A stretch of DNA of 64,000 nucleotides, from positions 56,491-120,490 of the forward strand of contig DAIMZO010000002.1 in the NCBI GenBank assembly GCA_036733925.1. Reading direction: 5' to 3'. This document shows, one piece after another, positions 56,764 through 64,000 of the stretch (position 1 is its first letter; the number at the start of each line of letters is the position of its first letter). Both the position numbers and the translations under genes were made by a program. The stretch is from UBA2897 sp036733925. GTDB taxonomy: Bacteria; Bacillota; Negativicutes; Selenomonadales; Selenomonadaceae. The notes beneath the pieces were generated by a model. It was not told the DNA's origin, did no database searches, and saw nothing but the letters and a program-made list of their open reading frames with translations.

Positions 56764-59700
56764 TCAGATGGCGCGGAACTGGAACTCGAAATGCTTCGTG
56801 ACATTCTCGTTCGTGTATTCCTCGAGCACCGGCGCGCCCCAGGTATCGTCACCGCCGACGCCGTCCTGCCCGAGGCTCGCGCGCAGGAACGTGTGCTGGC
56901 TGTCCGGCAGGTCATAGGCGTGCCGCGCATTCTCGAGCTCATGGCAGCTGTACGGCAGGGCCGATGCCTCCATTGGCTCGCTGGCCGTGAGCAACAGGCC
57001 GCGGCCGCGCGCGTCCGTCACGCGGATCCAGCGCACGCCGCCGTGATTGCCCGTCTCCTGCGGGCGCAGATACGGCTGCACCTCTTCGCGCACCGCCCTC
57101 TGCCAGATGCCGAGCTTTGCACCGCTCTGGCGGTCCCAGTAGTTCTCCGAGGGGCCGAGCCCGTAGTAGGTCAGCTGGTCATATTTCTCGGAGAGCGTGA
57201 ACACCAGCGCGAAGTCCGGGATTTCCGGCAGGCCCTCGACCTTCTGATAGTCCATGGCCGCGGTCACGACGCCGCCCTTCCCGACGGTATAGGTCACACG
57301 CACCTCGCTCGCCGGATTCGTCGCAAGCGCCCAGGTAAAGCGCACGGAAAGGCTTTCCGCCTCGTACTCGCGGATGCCGAGCTGCCCAAAGAAGTCGAAC
57401 GCCTGCCAGCCTTTCTCCGTCAGCAGCTCCTTCTTCACGCATTTCTGATAGAGGCTCGCGAGCTTCCACTGCGCGAGTGCGAAGTCGCGGCGATTGCCGT
57501 AGTCATTGCTGACCGGCGCGCGCCAGAACGACGGCCGCGGCTGCTCCTCGAGCAGTTCCTCCCCATCGTACTTATACGAAATGAGATTGCCAGCCGCGCT
57601 CGAGAACAGGATTTCGAAGCCCTCGCCCTGCACGCCGAGGTTGATGTCCCCGCATACGACGCGGAGCGCCTCCGCGCACTCGATGGGCCGGTGCTGCGGC
57701 GTGGCCACACCGCATTCCGGCTGCCCGAACGCCATGCGCACCGGCAGCTCCTCGGGATTCGGGGCTTCTGCACCGTCCGACTGCCAGACGCCCTGGCCGA
57801 ACGCGATTTCGAAGCCGCGCTCGGCCCAAAGGCTTTCCTTCTTCAGGCAGAGCGATGCCGTCACGCAGACCTCGCCAGCGCCGGTCTCCGGCAAATCATC
57901 GAGCTGGAAGCTGCCCGTCCCGCCCGGCAGGATGGACGGCGCATCGTAGACATCCTGCCAGATCTTCTTTCCGTCCAGCAGCAGCTCAATCCGCAGTTCA
58001 TAGGCCGCCGTATCGGTGAACAGGCTGTGGTTCTCAATGGTCACCTGGTTGCGGCTGACGTGCAGGCGGTAGTCCTGATAGTCGTACTTGACCTCCTGCA
58101 TCTTCGCGCTGAGACTGCGATCCGCGAACAGGATGCCATCCCCGCTGAAATCATAGTCCGTCGAACGGTCGCCGAAATCGCCGCCGTAGCCGGGTACCTC
58201 GTTCCCGCGTTCGTCGCGGCGCATGATAGCCTGATCGACAAAATCCCAGATGAAGCCGCCCTGATAGCGCGGCTCGCGCTCCGAGAGCTCCGTGTACTTG
58301 TGCATGCCGCCCGTGCTGTTTCCCATCGAATGCGTGTACTCGCAGAGGATGAACGGCTTTCCCGGATGCGAAGCGAGGAAGGCCTCGACGTCCGCCTCCG
58401 GCGTATACATCTGGCTCTCCATATCGCTCGTGTCCGGATAGGAACGGTCATGGAACAGACCCTCATAATGCACGAGCCGTGTCGGATCTACGCGGTGAAA
58501 GTACTTGCTCTCCTCATGGATCACCGAACCACCGAACGACTCGTTGCCGCAGGACCAAATCAGGATGGCGGCATGGTTCTTGTCGCGCTCGAACATCGAC
58601 TGCGCGCGATCGAGCACAGCATCCTTCCATTCCTTGTGGTCTTTCGGCAATGTGTTCTCATCGCAGACGTCGATGCCGTTCTTCTGCCAGGTGCCATGCG
58701 TCTCGAGGTTCGTCTCATCGATGACGTAGAGGCCGTACTGGTCGCAGAGGTCGTAGATCCTCGAGCTGTTCGGATAATGCGAGCAGCGGAGCGCGTTGAT
58801 GTTATGCCGCTTCATGACGCGGATATCCTGCTCGAAAAGCGCCGGGTCGAGCGCGCGGCCGTTATAGGCATCGAATTCATGGCGGTTCACGCCCTTGAAC
58901 ACGATGCGCTTGCCGTTAAGCTGCATGAGCCCGTCGCGCAGCGCGAACTCGCGGAAGCCGACCCGCTGCGGCACGATCTCCATGAGCTTGCCGTCCTCAT
59001 CGCAGACCGAAAGGATCAGCGTATAGAGGTTCGGCGCCTCCGCGCTCCAGAGGGCCGCGTTGTCGACGCCGATCTTGATGACCGAATGCTTGCCATGGGA
59101 CGTCTCGCTCTGCTTCTGGATGACGTCGCCCTTCGGGTCGAGCAGCTGCCAGTCGACGCGGCGCTCTTTCTTCCCATTCCAGTCCAGCGCCAGCTTCAGC
59201 TTTCCGTCGCGGTAATCGTGGACGGGCTTTGCCGTGACCAGCATATTCTCGATGTGCACCGCCGGTTTCGTATAGAGCTGCACCTCGCGGAAAATCCCGG
59301 CGAACCGCCAGTAATCCTGATCCTCGAGCCAGCTCCCCGAGCTGAACCGGTAGACCTGCAAGGCGAGCTTGTTCTCCCCTTCGACGAGGTACGGCGTCAG
59401 GTCGAAATTGGCCGGCGTGAAGCTGTCCTCGCTGTAGCCGACATAACGGCCATTGCAGTAGACGACGACCGCTGACTCCACGCCCTGCAGAGTGAGGTGC
59501 ACCTCGTCCCAGTCCGCCGGCTTTCCGAAATACTTGACATAGCTGCCGACCGGATTCTCGCGCACCGGAACCGCCCCCGGCTTCACGGCCTCATGCCCGT
59601 CCCACGAATAGGCCTGGTTCGTGTACTGCGGCGTGCCATAGCCCTCGAGCTGCCAATGCGCGGGCACCCGGATGGTCTGCCAGCTCCTCACGTCCGTCTC

Positions 59701-59898
59701 CAGCTTCTCAAAGCCTTTCGGGCGCAGGTTGGGATTCTTCGCATAGTGGAAATACCAGAGCCCGTCGAGCGTGCGTACGAATGACGACTTCCCCTCTGCC
59801 GCCTCTAATGCCGTCCGATAATACGGGTGGTCGCTGTGTGCCGGCTCCCGGTTCTCCTGAAAGAATTTCGGATCTGCCAATTTATCGATAGAAAACAT
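56764..59898 (-). CDS. lacZ: Beta-galactosidase, GH2
   Basis: 1044 aa, full length. Seen: GH2 jelly-roll (HSDHPYYRTALEAAEGKSSF; SYVKYFGKPADWDEVHLTLQ), GVNRHEFDAYNGRALDPALF, acid/base Glu in AILIWSCGNESFGGSVIHEE, nucleophile Glu in FILCEYTHSMGNSTGGMHKY, and the C-terminal domain with YYGLGPSENYWDRQSGAKLG. No signal peptide, so cytoplasmic, implying a lactose importer elsewhere. Start: ATG 59898 with GGGGGGAAG. The upstream frame to 60048 is intergenic. Promoter and palindrome at 59949-59988. Confidence 0.96.
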   Translation of the reverse strand: MFSIDKLADPKFFQENREPAHSDHPYYRTALEAAEGKSSFVRTLDGLWYFHYAKNPNLRPKGFEKLETDVRSWQTIRVPAHWQLEGYGTPQYTNQAYSWDGHEAVKPGAVPVRENPVGSYVKYFGKPADWDEVHLTLQGVESAVVVYCNGRYVGYSEDSFTPANFDLTPYLVEGENKLALQVYRFSSGSWLEDQDYWRFAGIFREVQLYTKPAVHIENMLVTAKPVHDYRDGKLKLALDWNGKKERRVDWQLLDPKGDVIQKQSETSHGKHSVIKIGVDNAALWSAEAPNLYTLILSVCDEDGKLMEIVPQRVGFREFALRDGLMQLNGKRIVFKGVNRHEFDAYNGRALDPALFEQDIRVMKRHNINALRCSHYPNSSRIYDLCDQYGLYVIDETNLETHGTWQKNGIDVCDENTLPKDHKEWKDAVLDRAQSMFERDKNHAAILIWSCGNESFGGSVIHEESKYFHRVDPTRLVHYEGLFHDRSYPDTSDMESQMYTPEADVEAFLASHPGKPFILCEYTHSMGNSTGGMHKYTELSEREPRYQGGFIWDFVDQAIMRRDERGNEVPGYGGDFGDRSTDYDFSGDGILFADRSLSAKMQEVKYDYQDYRLHVSRNQVTIENHSLFTDTAAYELRIELLLDGKKIWQDVYDAPSILPGGTGSFQLDDLPETGAGEVCVTASLCLKKESLWAERGFEIAFGQGVWQSDGAEAPNPEELPVRMAFGQPECGVATPQHRPIECAEALRVVCGDINLGVQGEGFEILFSSAAGNLISYKYDGEELLEEQPRPSFWRAPVSNDYGNRRDFALAQWKLASLYQKCVKKELLTEKGWQAFDFFGQLGIREYEAESLSVRFTWALATNPASEVRVTYTVGKGGVVTAAMDYQKVEGLPEIPDFALVFTLSEKYDQLTYYGLGPSENYWDRQSGAKLGIWQRAVREEVQPYLRPQETGNHGGVRWIRVTDARGRGLLLTASEPMEASALPYSCHELENARHAYDLPDSQHTFLRASLGQDGVGGDDTWGAPVLEEYTNENVTKHFEFQFRAI

Positions 59899-59948
59899 GC
59901 TCTTCCCCCCACTTTGCCCCATTTGTGCAAAACTTAAACGTTTTCTAT

Positions 59949-59988
59949 ATTCTACCACGAAACACAGGCTCGTTTCAATACGTATTGA
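59949..59988 (-). promoter_or_regulatory. lacZ promoter and palindromic operator
   Basis: TTGAAA (complement of 59973-59978), 18-bp spacer, TAGAAT (complement of 59949-59954). The perfect palindrome TCAATACGTATTGA (59975-59988) covers the -35, and AAACGTTT lies just downstream of the -10 (59936-59943). Suggests repression at the -35, possibly with a catabolite-like site. Confidence 0.6.
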
Positions 59989-59998
59989 TAGGGAATTC

Positions 59999-60039
59999 GA
60001 AAAAAGGCGCTGTATCCTTTTCCGGAATACAACGCCTTT
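59999..60039 (-). terminator. Terminator of the dapA-ftsY unit
   Basis: AAAGGCG and TGTATCC pair with GGATACA and CGCCTTT (one bulge each side), with TTTTTTCG on the minus strand; 6 bp after the ftsY stop. Confidence 0.85.
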
Positions 60040-60044
60040 CCACT

Positions 60045-60998
60045 TCATTCATTTTTTGCCGTTTTTTCTTCGATATCCGTACCGTCAAACAGCGCTTTGG
60101 CGAAATCCTCCGCATGGAACGGCCGCAGGTCATCGACGCCCTCGCCGACGCCGATCCATTTGACCGGCATATGCAGCTGCGCCTTGATGCCGATGACGAC
60201 GCCGCCCTTGCCGGTGCCGTCGAGCTTCGTCAGCACGACGCCGGTGATTGGTGCGGCCTTCGTGAAGAGCTCCGCCTGGCTGATCGCGTTCTGCCCCGTC
60301 GTCGCGTCGAGCACGAGCAGGGTCTCATGCGGCGCGCCCGGAATCTCGCGCCCGATGACGCGGTTGATTTTCTCGAGCTCCTGCATGAGGTTCGACTTCG
60401 TCTGCAGGCGCCCCGCCGTATCTACGATCAGGATATCGATGCCGCGCGCCTTCGCGGCCTTCACCGCGTCGAACGTCACGGCGGCGGGGTCAGAGCCCTC
60501 CTCGTGCTTGATGACCGCCGCACCCGTGCGCTTGCCCCAGACCTCGAGCTGATCGATGGCCGCCGCGCGGAAGGTATCTGCGGCCGCGAGCATGACGGAT
60601 TTGCCCTGCTCCTTGTAATAGGCCGCGAGCTTGCCGATGGTCGTCGTCTTGCCCGCGCCGTTGACGCCGATGACGAGCAGTACGGTCGGGCCTTCCCTTG
60701 CGACACGCGTCGCGTCGGCGTCCCCGCCATCCTCGAGGATTTCCGCGATCTTCTTCTCAAGGAACGGCGTCAGGTCTGCCGGGCTGCCGATTTCCTTCTT
60801 CTTGATGCCGCGGCGCACATCGTCCATGAGCTTTTCCGTCGTCTGCACGCCGACATCCGCCATGATCAGTGTCTCCTCGAGCTCGTCGAGCAAATCGTCA
60901 TCGATATCCGCGTAGCCGAGCACGAGCTTCTCAATCTTGCTCGTGAGGTTCTCGCGCGTTTTGCCAAGGCCCTTCTTCAACCGGTCAAAAAATCCCAT
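60045..60998 (-). CDS. ftsY: Signal recognition particle receptor FtsY
   Basis: 317 aa. GTPase partner of Ffh in cotranslational membrane targeting. Seen: N-domain (DDDLLDELEETLIMADVGVQ), P-loop VIGVNGAGKTTTIGKLAAYY, AADTFRAAAIDQLEVW, IVDTAGRLQTKSNLMQELEK, VLTKLDGTGKGGVVIG and GVGEGVDDLRPFHAEDFAKA. Lacks the long acidic A-domain, so short but functional, as in many Firmicutes. Follows a small ORF and dapA. Confidence 0.96.
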   Translation of the reverse strand: MGFFDRLKKGLGKTRENLTSKIEKLVLGYADIDDDLLDELEETLIMADVGVQTTEKLMDDVRRGIKKKEIGSPADLTPFLEKKIAEILEDGGDADATRVAREGPTVLLVIGVNGAGKTTTIGKLAAYYKEQGKSVMLAAADTFRAAAIDQLEVWGKRTGAAVIKHEEGSDPAAVTFDAVKAAKARGIDILIVDTAGRLQTKSNLMQELEKINRVIGREIPGAPHETLLVLDATTGQNAISQAELFTKAAPITGVVLTKLDGTGKGGVVIGIKAQLHMPVKWIGVGEGVDDLRPFHAEDFAKALFDGTDIEEKTAKNE

Positions 60999-61044
60999 AT
61001 CGTTTCCTCCATCATCATCATTGTTATCGTTCGTTGCTATTGCC

Positions 61045-61239
61045 TTATCCGAGTTCCTGCAGACGCTTTGCGAGATGCTTTGCCGTCTCCGTCACGGCGA
61101 GGCCTCCCTCGCTGGTCTCGCGCAGGCTCTTCGGGATGGCGCGGACTGCCTCCAGCGATCTCGACGGCCCGATCATGACCGGACCCACGATGTCAAAAAA
61201 CGCCGTGCAAAATACATCCTCCCCGCAGTTCTTTTTCAT
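61045..61239 (-). CDS. Small protein with an L-serine dehydratase-like N-terminal motif
   Basis: 64 aa. Seen: MKKNCGEDVFCTAFFDIVGP, VMIGPSRSLEAVRAIPKSL, then VTETAKHLAKRLQELG. Known: L-serine dehydratase beta subunits begin FD(I/L)(I/L)GPV(M/V)(I/V)GPSSSHTAGA; here GPVMIGPSRS matches but the essential SSSHT is lost and the protein ends at about one fourth of the length. Ribosome-binding GGGGG lies in the 3' arm of the hairpin at 61244-61272. Could be a short helical protein of unknown role rather than a dehydratase remnant. Between dapA and ftsY on the same transcript. Confidence 0.55.
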   Translation of the reverse strand: MKKNCGEDVFCTAFFDIVGPVMIGPSRSLEAVRAIPKSLRETSEGGLAVTETAKHLAKRLQELG

Positions 61240-61243
61240 AAAG

Positions 61244-61272
61244 CAGCCCCCGCAGTGAACCCGCGGGGGCTG
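61244..61272 (-). other. GC-rich hairpin between dapA and the small ORF
   Basis: CAGCCCCCGC (61244-61253) pairs with GCGGGGGCTG (61263-61272). It lies 15 bp beyond the dapA stop with a poor U-tract (CTTTAT), and its arm holds the ribosome-binding site of the next ORF. It may be a weak terminator or a translation control element. Confidence 0.55.
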
Positions 61273-61287
61273 GGCAACATCTTCGTC

Positions 61288-62175
61288 TTATTTCAAGAGG
61301 CCGTGATTCTTGAGCGCTGCCTCAAGCTGCTTCTCATGTGCAGGCTCCATCTCGCAGAGCGGCATGCGGAGCGGGCCGGCAGCATAGCCGAGCTTGCGCA
61401 TCGCAACTTTGACCGGGATCGGGTTGACCTCGCAGAACAGCGCATCGATGAGATCCGTGTACTCAATCTGGAGCTTCGCGGATTTCTCGACCTTGCCGTC
61501 GAAATACAGCTGGCAGATATCGTGCGCTGCCTTCGGCGCGACATTCGAGAGCACCGAGATGACGCCCTGGCCGCCGAGCGACAGGATTGGCACAATCTGG
61601 TCATCGTTGCCGGAATACACGACGAGGTCGTCACCGACTGCCGCGCGCAGGCGCAGGATGGCCGAAAGGTCGCCGTTGGCTTCCTTGACCGCCGCGATAT
61701 TCGGGTGCTTCGAGAGCTCGACATAGGTCTCCGTCTTGATGGCCACCCCCGTGCGGCTCGGCACATCGTACAGGATGATTGGGATGTTGATGGCATCCGC
61801 GATTGCCGTGTAGTGCTTCACGAGGCCCTTCTGCGTGCATTTGTTGTAATACGGCGTCACGACGAGAACGCCGCTTGCGCCGACCTGCTCCGCGTACTGC
61901 GAGAGCTCGATTGCCGTGCGCGTCTCGTTCGAGCCCGTGCCTGCGACGACCGGGATGCGGCCCTTGACCTGCTCAACCGCGAACTTGATGACCTCTTTAT
62001 GCTCATCGACCGTCATCGTTGCCGACTCGCCGGACGTCCCCGCGATTACGATTGCATCCGTCCCGCCAGCAATCTGATCCTCGATGATGCGACCGAGTTC
62101 CGGATAGTTAATGCCCGTATCCGTAAACGGCGTAATAATCGCGACCCCCGCGCCGCGAAAAATTGGTTTCTTCAT
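61288..62175 (-). CDS. dapA: 4-hydroxy-tetrahydrodipicolinate synthase
   Basis: 295 aa; condenses pyruvate and aspartate semialdehyde in lysine/DAP synthesis. Seen: AIITPFTDTGINYPELGRII, AGTSGESATMTVDEHKEVIK, PVVAGTGSNETRTAIELSQY, VTPYYNKCTQKGLVKHYTAI, ILYDVPSRTGVAI, and the Schiff-base Lys in AAVKEANGD. Start: ATG 62175; GAGGAGG lies upstream; the upstream TTG is not preferred. Promoter TTGACT, 17 bp, GATAAT (complement of 62239-62267). No lysine riboswitch seen. Confidence 0.96.
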   Translation of the reverse strand: MKKPIFRGAGVAIITPFTDTGINYPELGRIIEDQIAGGTDAIVIAGTSGESATMTVDEHKEVIKFAVEQVKGRIPVVAGTGSNETRTAIELSQYAEQVGASGVLVVTPYYNKCTQKGLVKHYTAIADAINIPIILYDVPSRTGVAIKTETYVELSKHPNIAAVKEANGDLSAILRLRAAVGDDLVVYSGNDDQIVPILSLGGQGVISVLSNVAPKAAHDICQLYFDGKVEKSAKLQIEYTDLIDALFCEVNPIPVKVAMRKLGYAAGPLRMPLCEMEPAHEKQLEAALKNHGLLK

Positions 62176-62238
62176 ACCCAAAGGCCTCCTCAAATCTCAC
62201 AGGCAAGCCTGCCACTCTCTGAAAACGGATTCGTATTT

Positions 62239-62267
62239 ATTATCCCATGAATGGACATGAAAGTCAA
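62239..62267 (-). promoter_or_regulatory. dapA promoter
   Basis: TTGACT (complement of 62262-62267), 17-bp spacer, GATAAT (complement of 62239-62244). Confidence 0.7.
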
Positions 62268-62283
62268 CAAGTCCGGATAACAC

Positions 62284-62310
62284 AAAAAGGACCGCCCTTG
62301 CGGGCAGTCC
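62284..62310 (-). terminator. Terminator of the rplJ-rplL operon
   Basis: GGAC-C-GCCC pairs with GGGC-A-GTCC around TTGC, followed by CTTTTTGTG on the minus strand; 22 bp after rplL. Confidence 0.85.
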
Positions 62311-62332
62311 CCTGAAATCTCGAAAGCTGAAA

Positions 62333-62704
62333 TTACTTCAGTTCAACCGTAGCGCCAGCCTCTTCGAGCTTCTTCTTCATTTCCTCAGCGTCAGCCTTAG
62401 CGACGTTCTCTTTGACAGCAGCCGGAGCGCCATCAACGAGAGCCTTCGCGTCCTTCAGGCCGAGGCCCGTGATCTCACGGACAGCCTTGATGACGTTGAT
62501 CTTCTTGTCGCCGACAGCCGTCAGCATGACGTTGAACTCGCTCTTCTCTTCAGCAGCAGCGCCGCCAGCAGCAGCACCAGCAGCAGCGACAGCAACCGGA
62601 GCAGCTGCGCTTACGCCGAACTTCTCTTCCATGTCTTTTACGAGCTCGGAAAGCTCAAGAACAGTCATGTTCTCAATGGCTTCAAGGATTTCTTCTTTCG
62701 TCAT
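62333..62704 (-). CDS. rplL: 50S ribosomal protein L7/L12
   Basis: 123 aa. Stalk protein that recruits translation GTPases. Seen: MTKEEILEAIENMTVLELSE (dimerising N-domain), the Ala/Gly-rich hinge AAPVAVAAAGAAAGGAAAEE, and the C-domain KINVIKAVREITGLGLKDAK, ALVDGAPAAVKENVAKADAE. Start: ATG 62704, six nt after GGAGGAA; the in-frame TTG upstream is not preferred. Followed by a terminator rather than rpoB within this transcript. Confidence 0.98.
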   Translation of the reverse strand: MTKEEILEAIENMTVLELSELVKDMEEKFGVSAAAPVAVAAAGAAAGGAAAEEKSEFNVMLTAVGDKKINVIKAVREITGLGLKDAKALVDGAPAAVKENVAKADAEEMKKKLEEAGATVELK

Positions 62705-62748
62705 TTTATTTTCCTCCAAAATTTTGTTGTTTTCTAGTTATCGAAGGG

Positions 62749-62799
62749 CTTGTCCCTTCCACCGCTCACGCGGTCCCCCTCCCCCGATGAGGGAGGCTG
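62749..62799 (-). repeat. Intergenic GC-rich repeat, copy A
   Basis: On the minus strand GCCTCCCTCATCGGGGGAGG followed by GGGACCGCG and GCGGTGGAAGGG. It shares the GCCTCCC core and the GGTGGAAGGG end with the copy at 3544-3580 (see there). It can fold as two hairpins. It splits rplJ and rplL, an unusual site for an insertion. Confidence 0.5.
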
Positions 62800-62846
62800 T
62801 AAAATATGGGAATTGCTCACGCATTCCCCAGGCAGTCAGGCGGCGC

Positions 62847-63395
62847 TTAGGCGCTCTCCTGCTCCTTCTTCTCGCGTACAGCGTTGAGCGCGTACACAGC
62901 TTTGCGGATGACGCCCTGCAGTACGTTGACCGTATTGGAAATCGGGGCGTTCATGCTGCCAAGCATCTTGGCGAGGAGTTCCTCGCGGGATGGCAGGGCA
63001 GCGAGGGCCTTGACCTCTTCGAGGCCGATGACCTTGCCTTCGAGCAGGCCGGCTTTGACCACCAGCACACCTGCCTCATCAAGCTTGTTCTTCTTGATGT
63101 AGCCGCAGATGACCTTTGCCGGTGCGATGGCATCCTCCGTGGAGACTGCCAGAGCCGTCGTGCCGGAAAGGAACTCATCGAGACCCTCGAGACCGGCAGC
63201 GTCTGCTGCACGGTGCAACATCGTGTTCTTGACGACATGATAGCTGACACCAGCCTCGCGGAGTTCGCGACGGAGCTCCGTATCCTGCGCAACCGTCAGG
63301 CCCGTGTAGCCCGTCAGGACTGCGCCCTTAGCGGAGGTCAGCTCCTCTTTCAGGCTGTCGACAACGGCCTGTTTCTGTTCTTTCACATCACTCAT
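62847..63395 (-). CDS. rplJ: 50S ribosomal protein L10
   Basis: 182 aa. Seen: KEQKQAVVDSLKEELTSAKG, AVLTGYTGLTVAQDTELRRE, YHVVKNTMLHRAADAAGLEG, ALAALPSREELLAKMLGSMN and C-terminal IRKAVYALNAVREKKEQE. The stalk base that anchors L7/L12 and, in many bacteria, represses its own mRNA by binding the leader. A classic leader and terminator lie upstream (63461-63600). Confidence 0.97.
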   Translation of the reverse strand: MSDVKEQKQAVVDSLKEELTSAKGAVLTGYTGLTVAQDTELRRELREAGVSYHVVKNTMLHRAADAAGLEGLDEFLSGTTALAVSTEDAIAPAKVICGYIKKNKLDEAGVLVVKAGLLEGKVIGLEEVKALAALPSREELLAKMLGSMNAPISNTVNVLQGVIRKAVYALNAVREKKEQESA

Positions 63396-63460
63396 TCTTT
63401 TCTTTGCACCTCCGTTCTATCCGGGAAAGTCCCTTCTGAATTTTAAAACATGGTAAATCA

Positions 63461-63600
63461 CAAAACCTCCGGCGCACAGCCGGAGGTCATTATCTTCGAA
63501 AGTCAATGACTCCGGCCTCGGCAGGCGGGGATAATCCCGTTAGATGCCAGAAATCTCTCTGGCAAGCCTGCTGTCTGCAGCCTTCGATATGCTTTTCTCT
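63461..63600 (-). ncRNA. L10 leader with attenuator
   Basis: Seen on the minus strand: AAGGCTGCAGACAGCAGGC...GCCTGCCGAGG, i.e. AGACAGCAGG and CCTGCCGAGG, the paired motifs diagnostic of L10(L12)4 leaders, with an inner GCCAGAGAGATTTCTGGC hairpin. It is followed by CCTCCGGC-TGTGC-GCCGGAGG TTTTGTG (complement of 63461-63487), an intrinsic terminator. L10-L12 binding should favour termination, giving autogenous control of rplJ-rplL. Confidence 0.88.
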
Positions 63601-63646
63601 CTCACGCGCTACGTGAGACTGAGACCGGAGTCTCTCTGTTTCGCGC

Positions 63647-64000
63647 TCAGGCGTTGAAAGCGATATGTACGCCCGGGCCCATCGTAGCGGAAACCGTTAC
63701 GGAGCGGATGTACTGTCCCTTTGCAGCCGCCGGCTTAACGCGAACCAGCGTATCCATCAGGGTCTGGAAGTTCTGCTGAAGCTTCTCAGCGTCGAACGAT
63801 GCCTTGCCGATCGGGCAATGCACGTTACCGGCCTTATCGGTACGGTACTCGACTTTACCTGCTTTAATCTCGGAAACTGCCTTCGTAAGATCCATCGTGA
63901 CCGTACCCAGTTTCGGGTTCGGCATGAGGCCGCGCGGGCCGAGGATCTTACCAAGACGGCCAACCGTGCCCATCATATCCGGCGTAGCGACAGCGACATC
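63647..64000 (-). CDS. rplA: 50S ribosomal protein L1, C-terminal part
   Basis: Partial: the frame is open through to the window end (about 118 codons seen). Seen: TPDMMGTVGRLGKILGPRGL, MPNPKLGTVTMDLTKAV, GKVEYRTDKAGNVHCPIGKA and the C-terminal TVSATMGPGVHIAF. L1 lies in the mobile stalk and also represses its own operon. The rplA-rplJ-rplL order is standard, with the leader attenuator between rplA and rplJ. Confidence 0.97.
   Translation of the reverse strand, partial: DVAVATPDMMGTVGRLGKILGPRGLMPNPKLGTVTMDLTKAVSEIKAGKVEYRTDKAGNVHCPIGKASFDAEKLQQNFQTLMDTLVRVKPAAAKGQYIRSVTVSATMGPGVHIAFNA

Noticed and set aside
62176..62332. Lysine riboswitch before dapA
   Set aside because: The 157-bp gap is short, holds the dapA promoter and the rplL terminator, and shows no lysine-riboswitch core.
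1..64000. tRNA or rRNA genes, CRISPR arrays
   Set aside because: Reading both strands I found no tRNA-like A/B boxes, no rRNA segments and no regularly spaced repeat arrays in the window.

Overview
The window reads as a scaffolded draft sequence from a Negativicutes bacterium (Selenomonas/Mitsuokella-like), a Firmicutes lineage with an outer membrane. Support: a signal-peptide-bearing beta-barrel protein ending in Phe (10967-11617) sits among Firmicutes-type features such as a Trp T-box, L10-type ribosomal leader attenuation, the def-fmt-rsmB-rlmN-PP2C-pknB-rsgA-rpe gene order, and strong Shine-Dalgarno sequences. Coding DNA is GC-rich with many antisense shadow frames. Two runs of N (9436-9445 and 20304-20334) mark assembly gaps.

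Layout. 1-7600: DUF445 protein (cut by the window edge), galU, a mini DapF-like protein, an AraC regulator, queC and sbcCD. 7800-11650: an accessory patch with an IS1380-type remnant, an AbiEi/AbiEii toxin-antitoxin pair under a near-perfect inverted-repeat promoter, a truncated radical-SAM gene and the outer-membrane protein. 11900-24000: lysS (fused to a tRNA-binding domain) with greA, a TauE exporter, clpB, a flavodoxin, T-box-trpD, thiE with a MerR regulator, and a divergent MATE pump with a 19-bp-spacer promoter. 24200-30800: a sugar locus (LacI regulator, DUF4867 protein, a decayed sugar ABC permease, xylB, and a divergent fucose-isomerase-family gene) with two matching palindromic operators, then a BASS transporter. 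30800-34650: cbiA, an acetyltransferase, a broken KilA-N gene, and rplM-rpsI. 34778-40500: the late cobalamin genes cobU-cobQ-cbiB-cobS-cobD-cobC, tightly overlapping. 40500-56600: a flippase-like protein and folE2, then rpe, rsgA, a PASTA kinase, a class B PBP, a SEDS protein, PP2C and two FHA proteins (an actinobacterial-style cell-wall signalling block), then rlmN, rsmB, DUF116, fmt, def and pepT. 56700-64000: lacZ, ftsY, a small unknown gene, dapA, rplL, rplJ with its leader, and rplA (cut by the window edge).

How it fits together. Most genes are housekeeping and lie on the minus strand in long overlapping operons. The late corrinoid genes together make the lower ligand arm and nucleotide loop. 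The kinase/phosphatase/FHA/SEDS/PBP block couples phospho-signalling to septal or lateral peptidoglycan synthesis. The sugar locus looks like a LacI-controlled isomerase/kinase pathway that has lost its ABC importer. No tRNA, rRNA, CRISPR array or intact transposon was seen. The most unusual signals are regulatory: the 24-bp-arm inverted repeat covering the whole abiE promoter, the paired sugar operators, the promoter architecture shared by clpB and the radical-SAM remnant, and the Trp T-box serving trpD alone.
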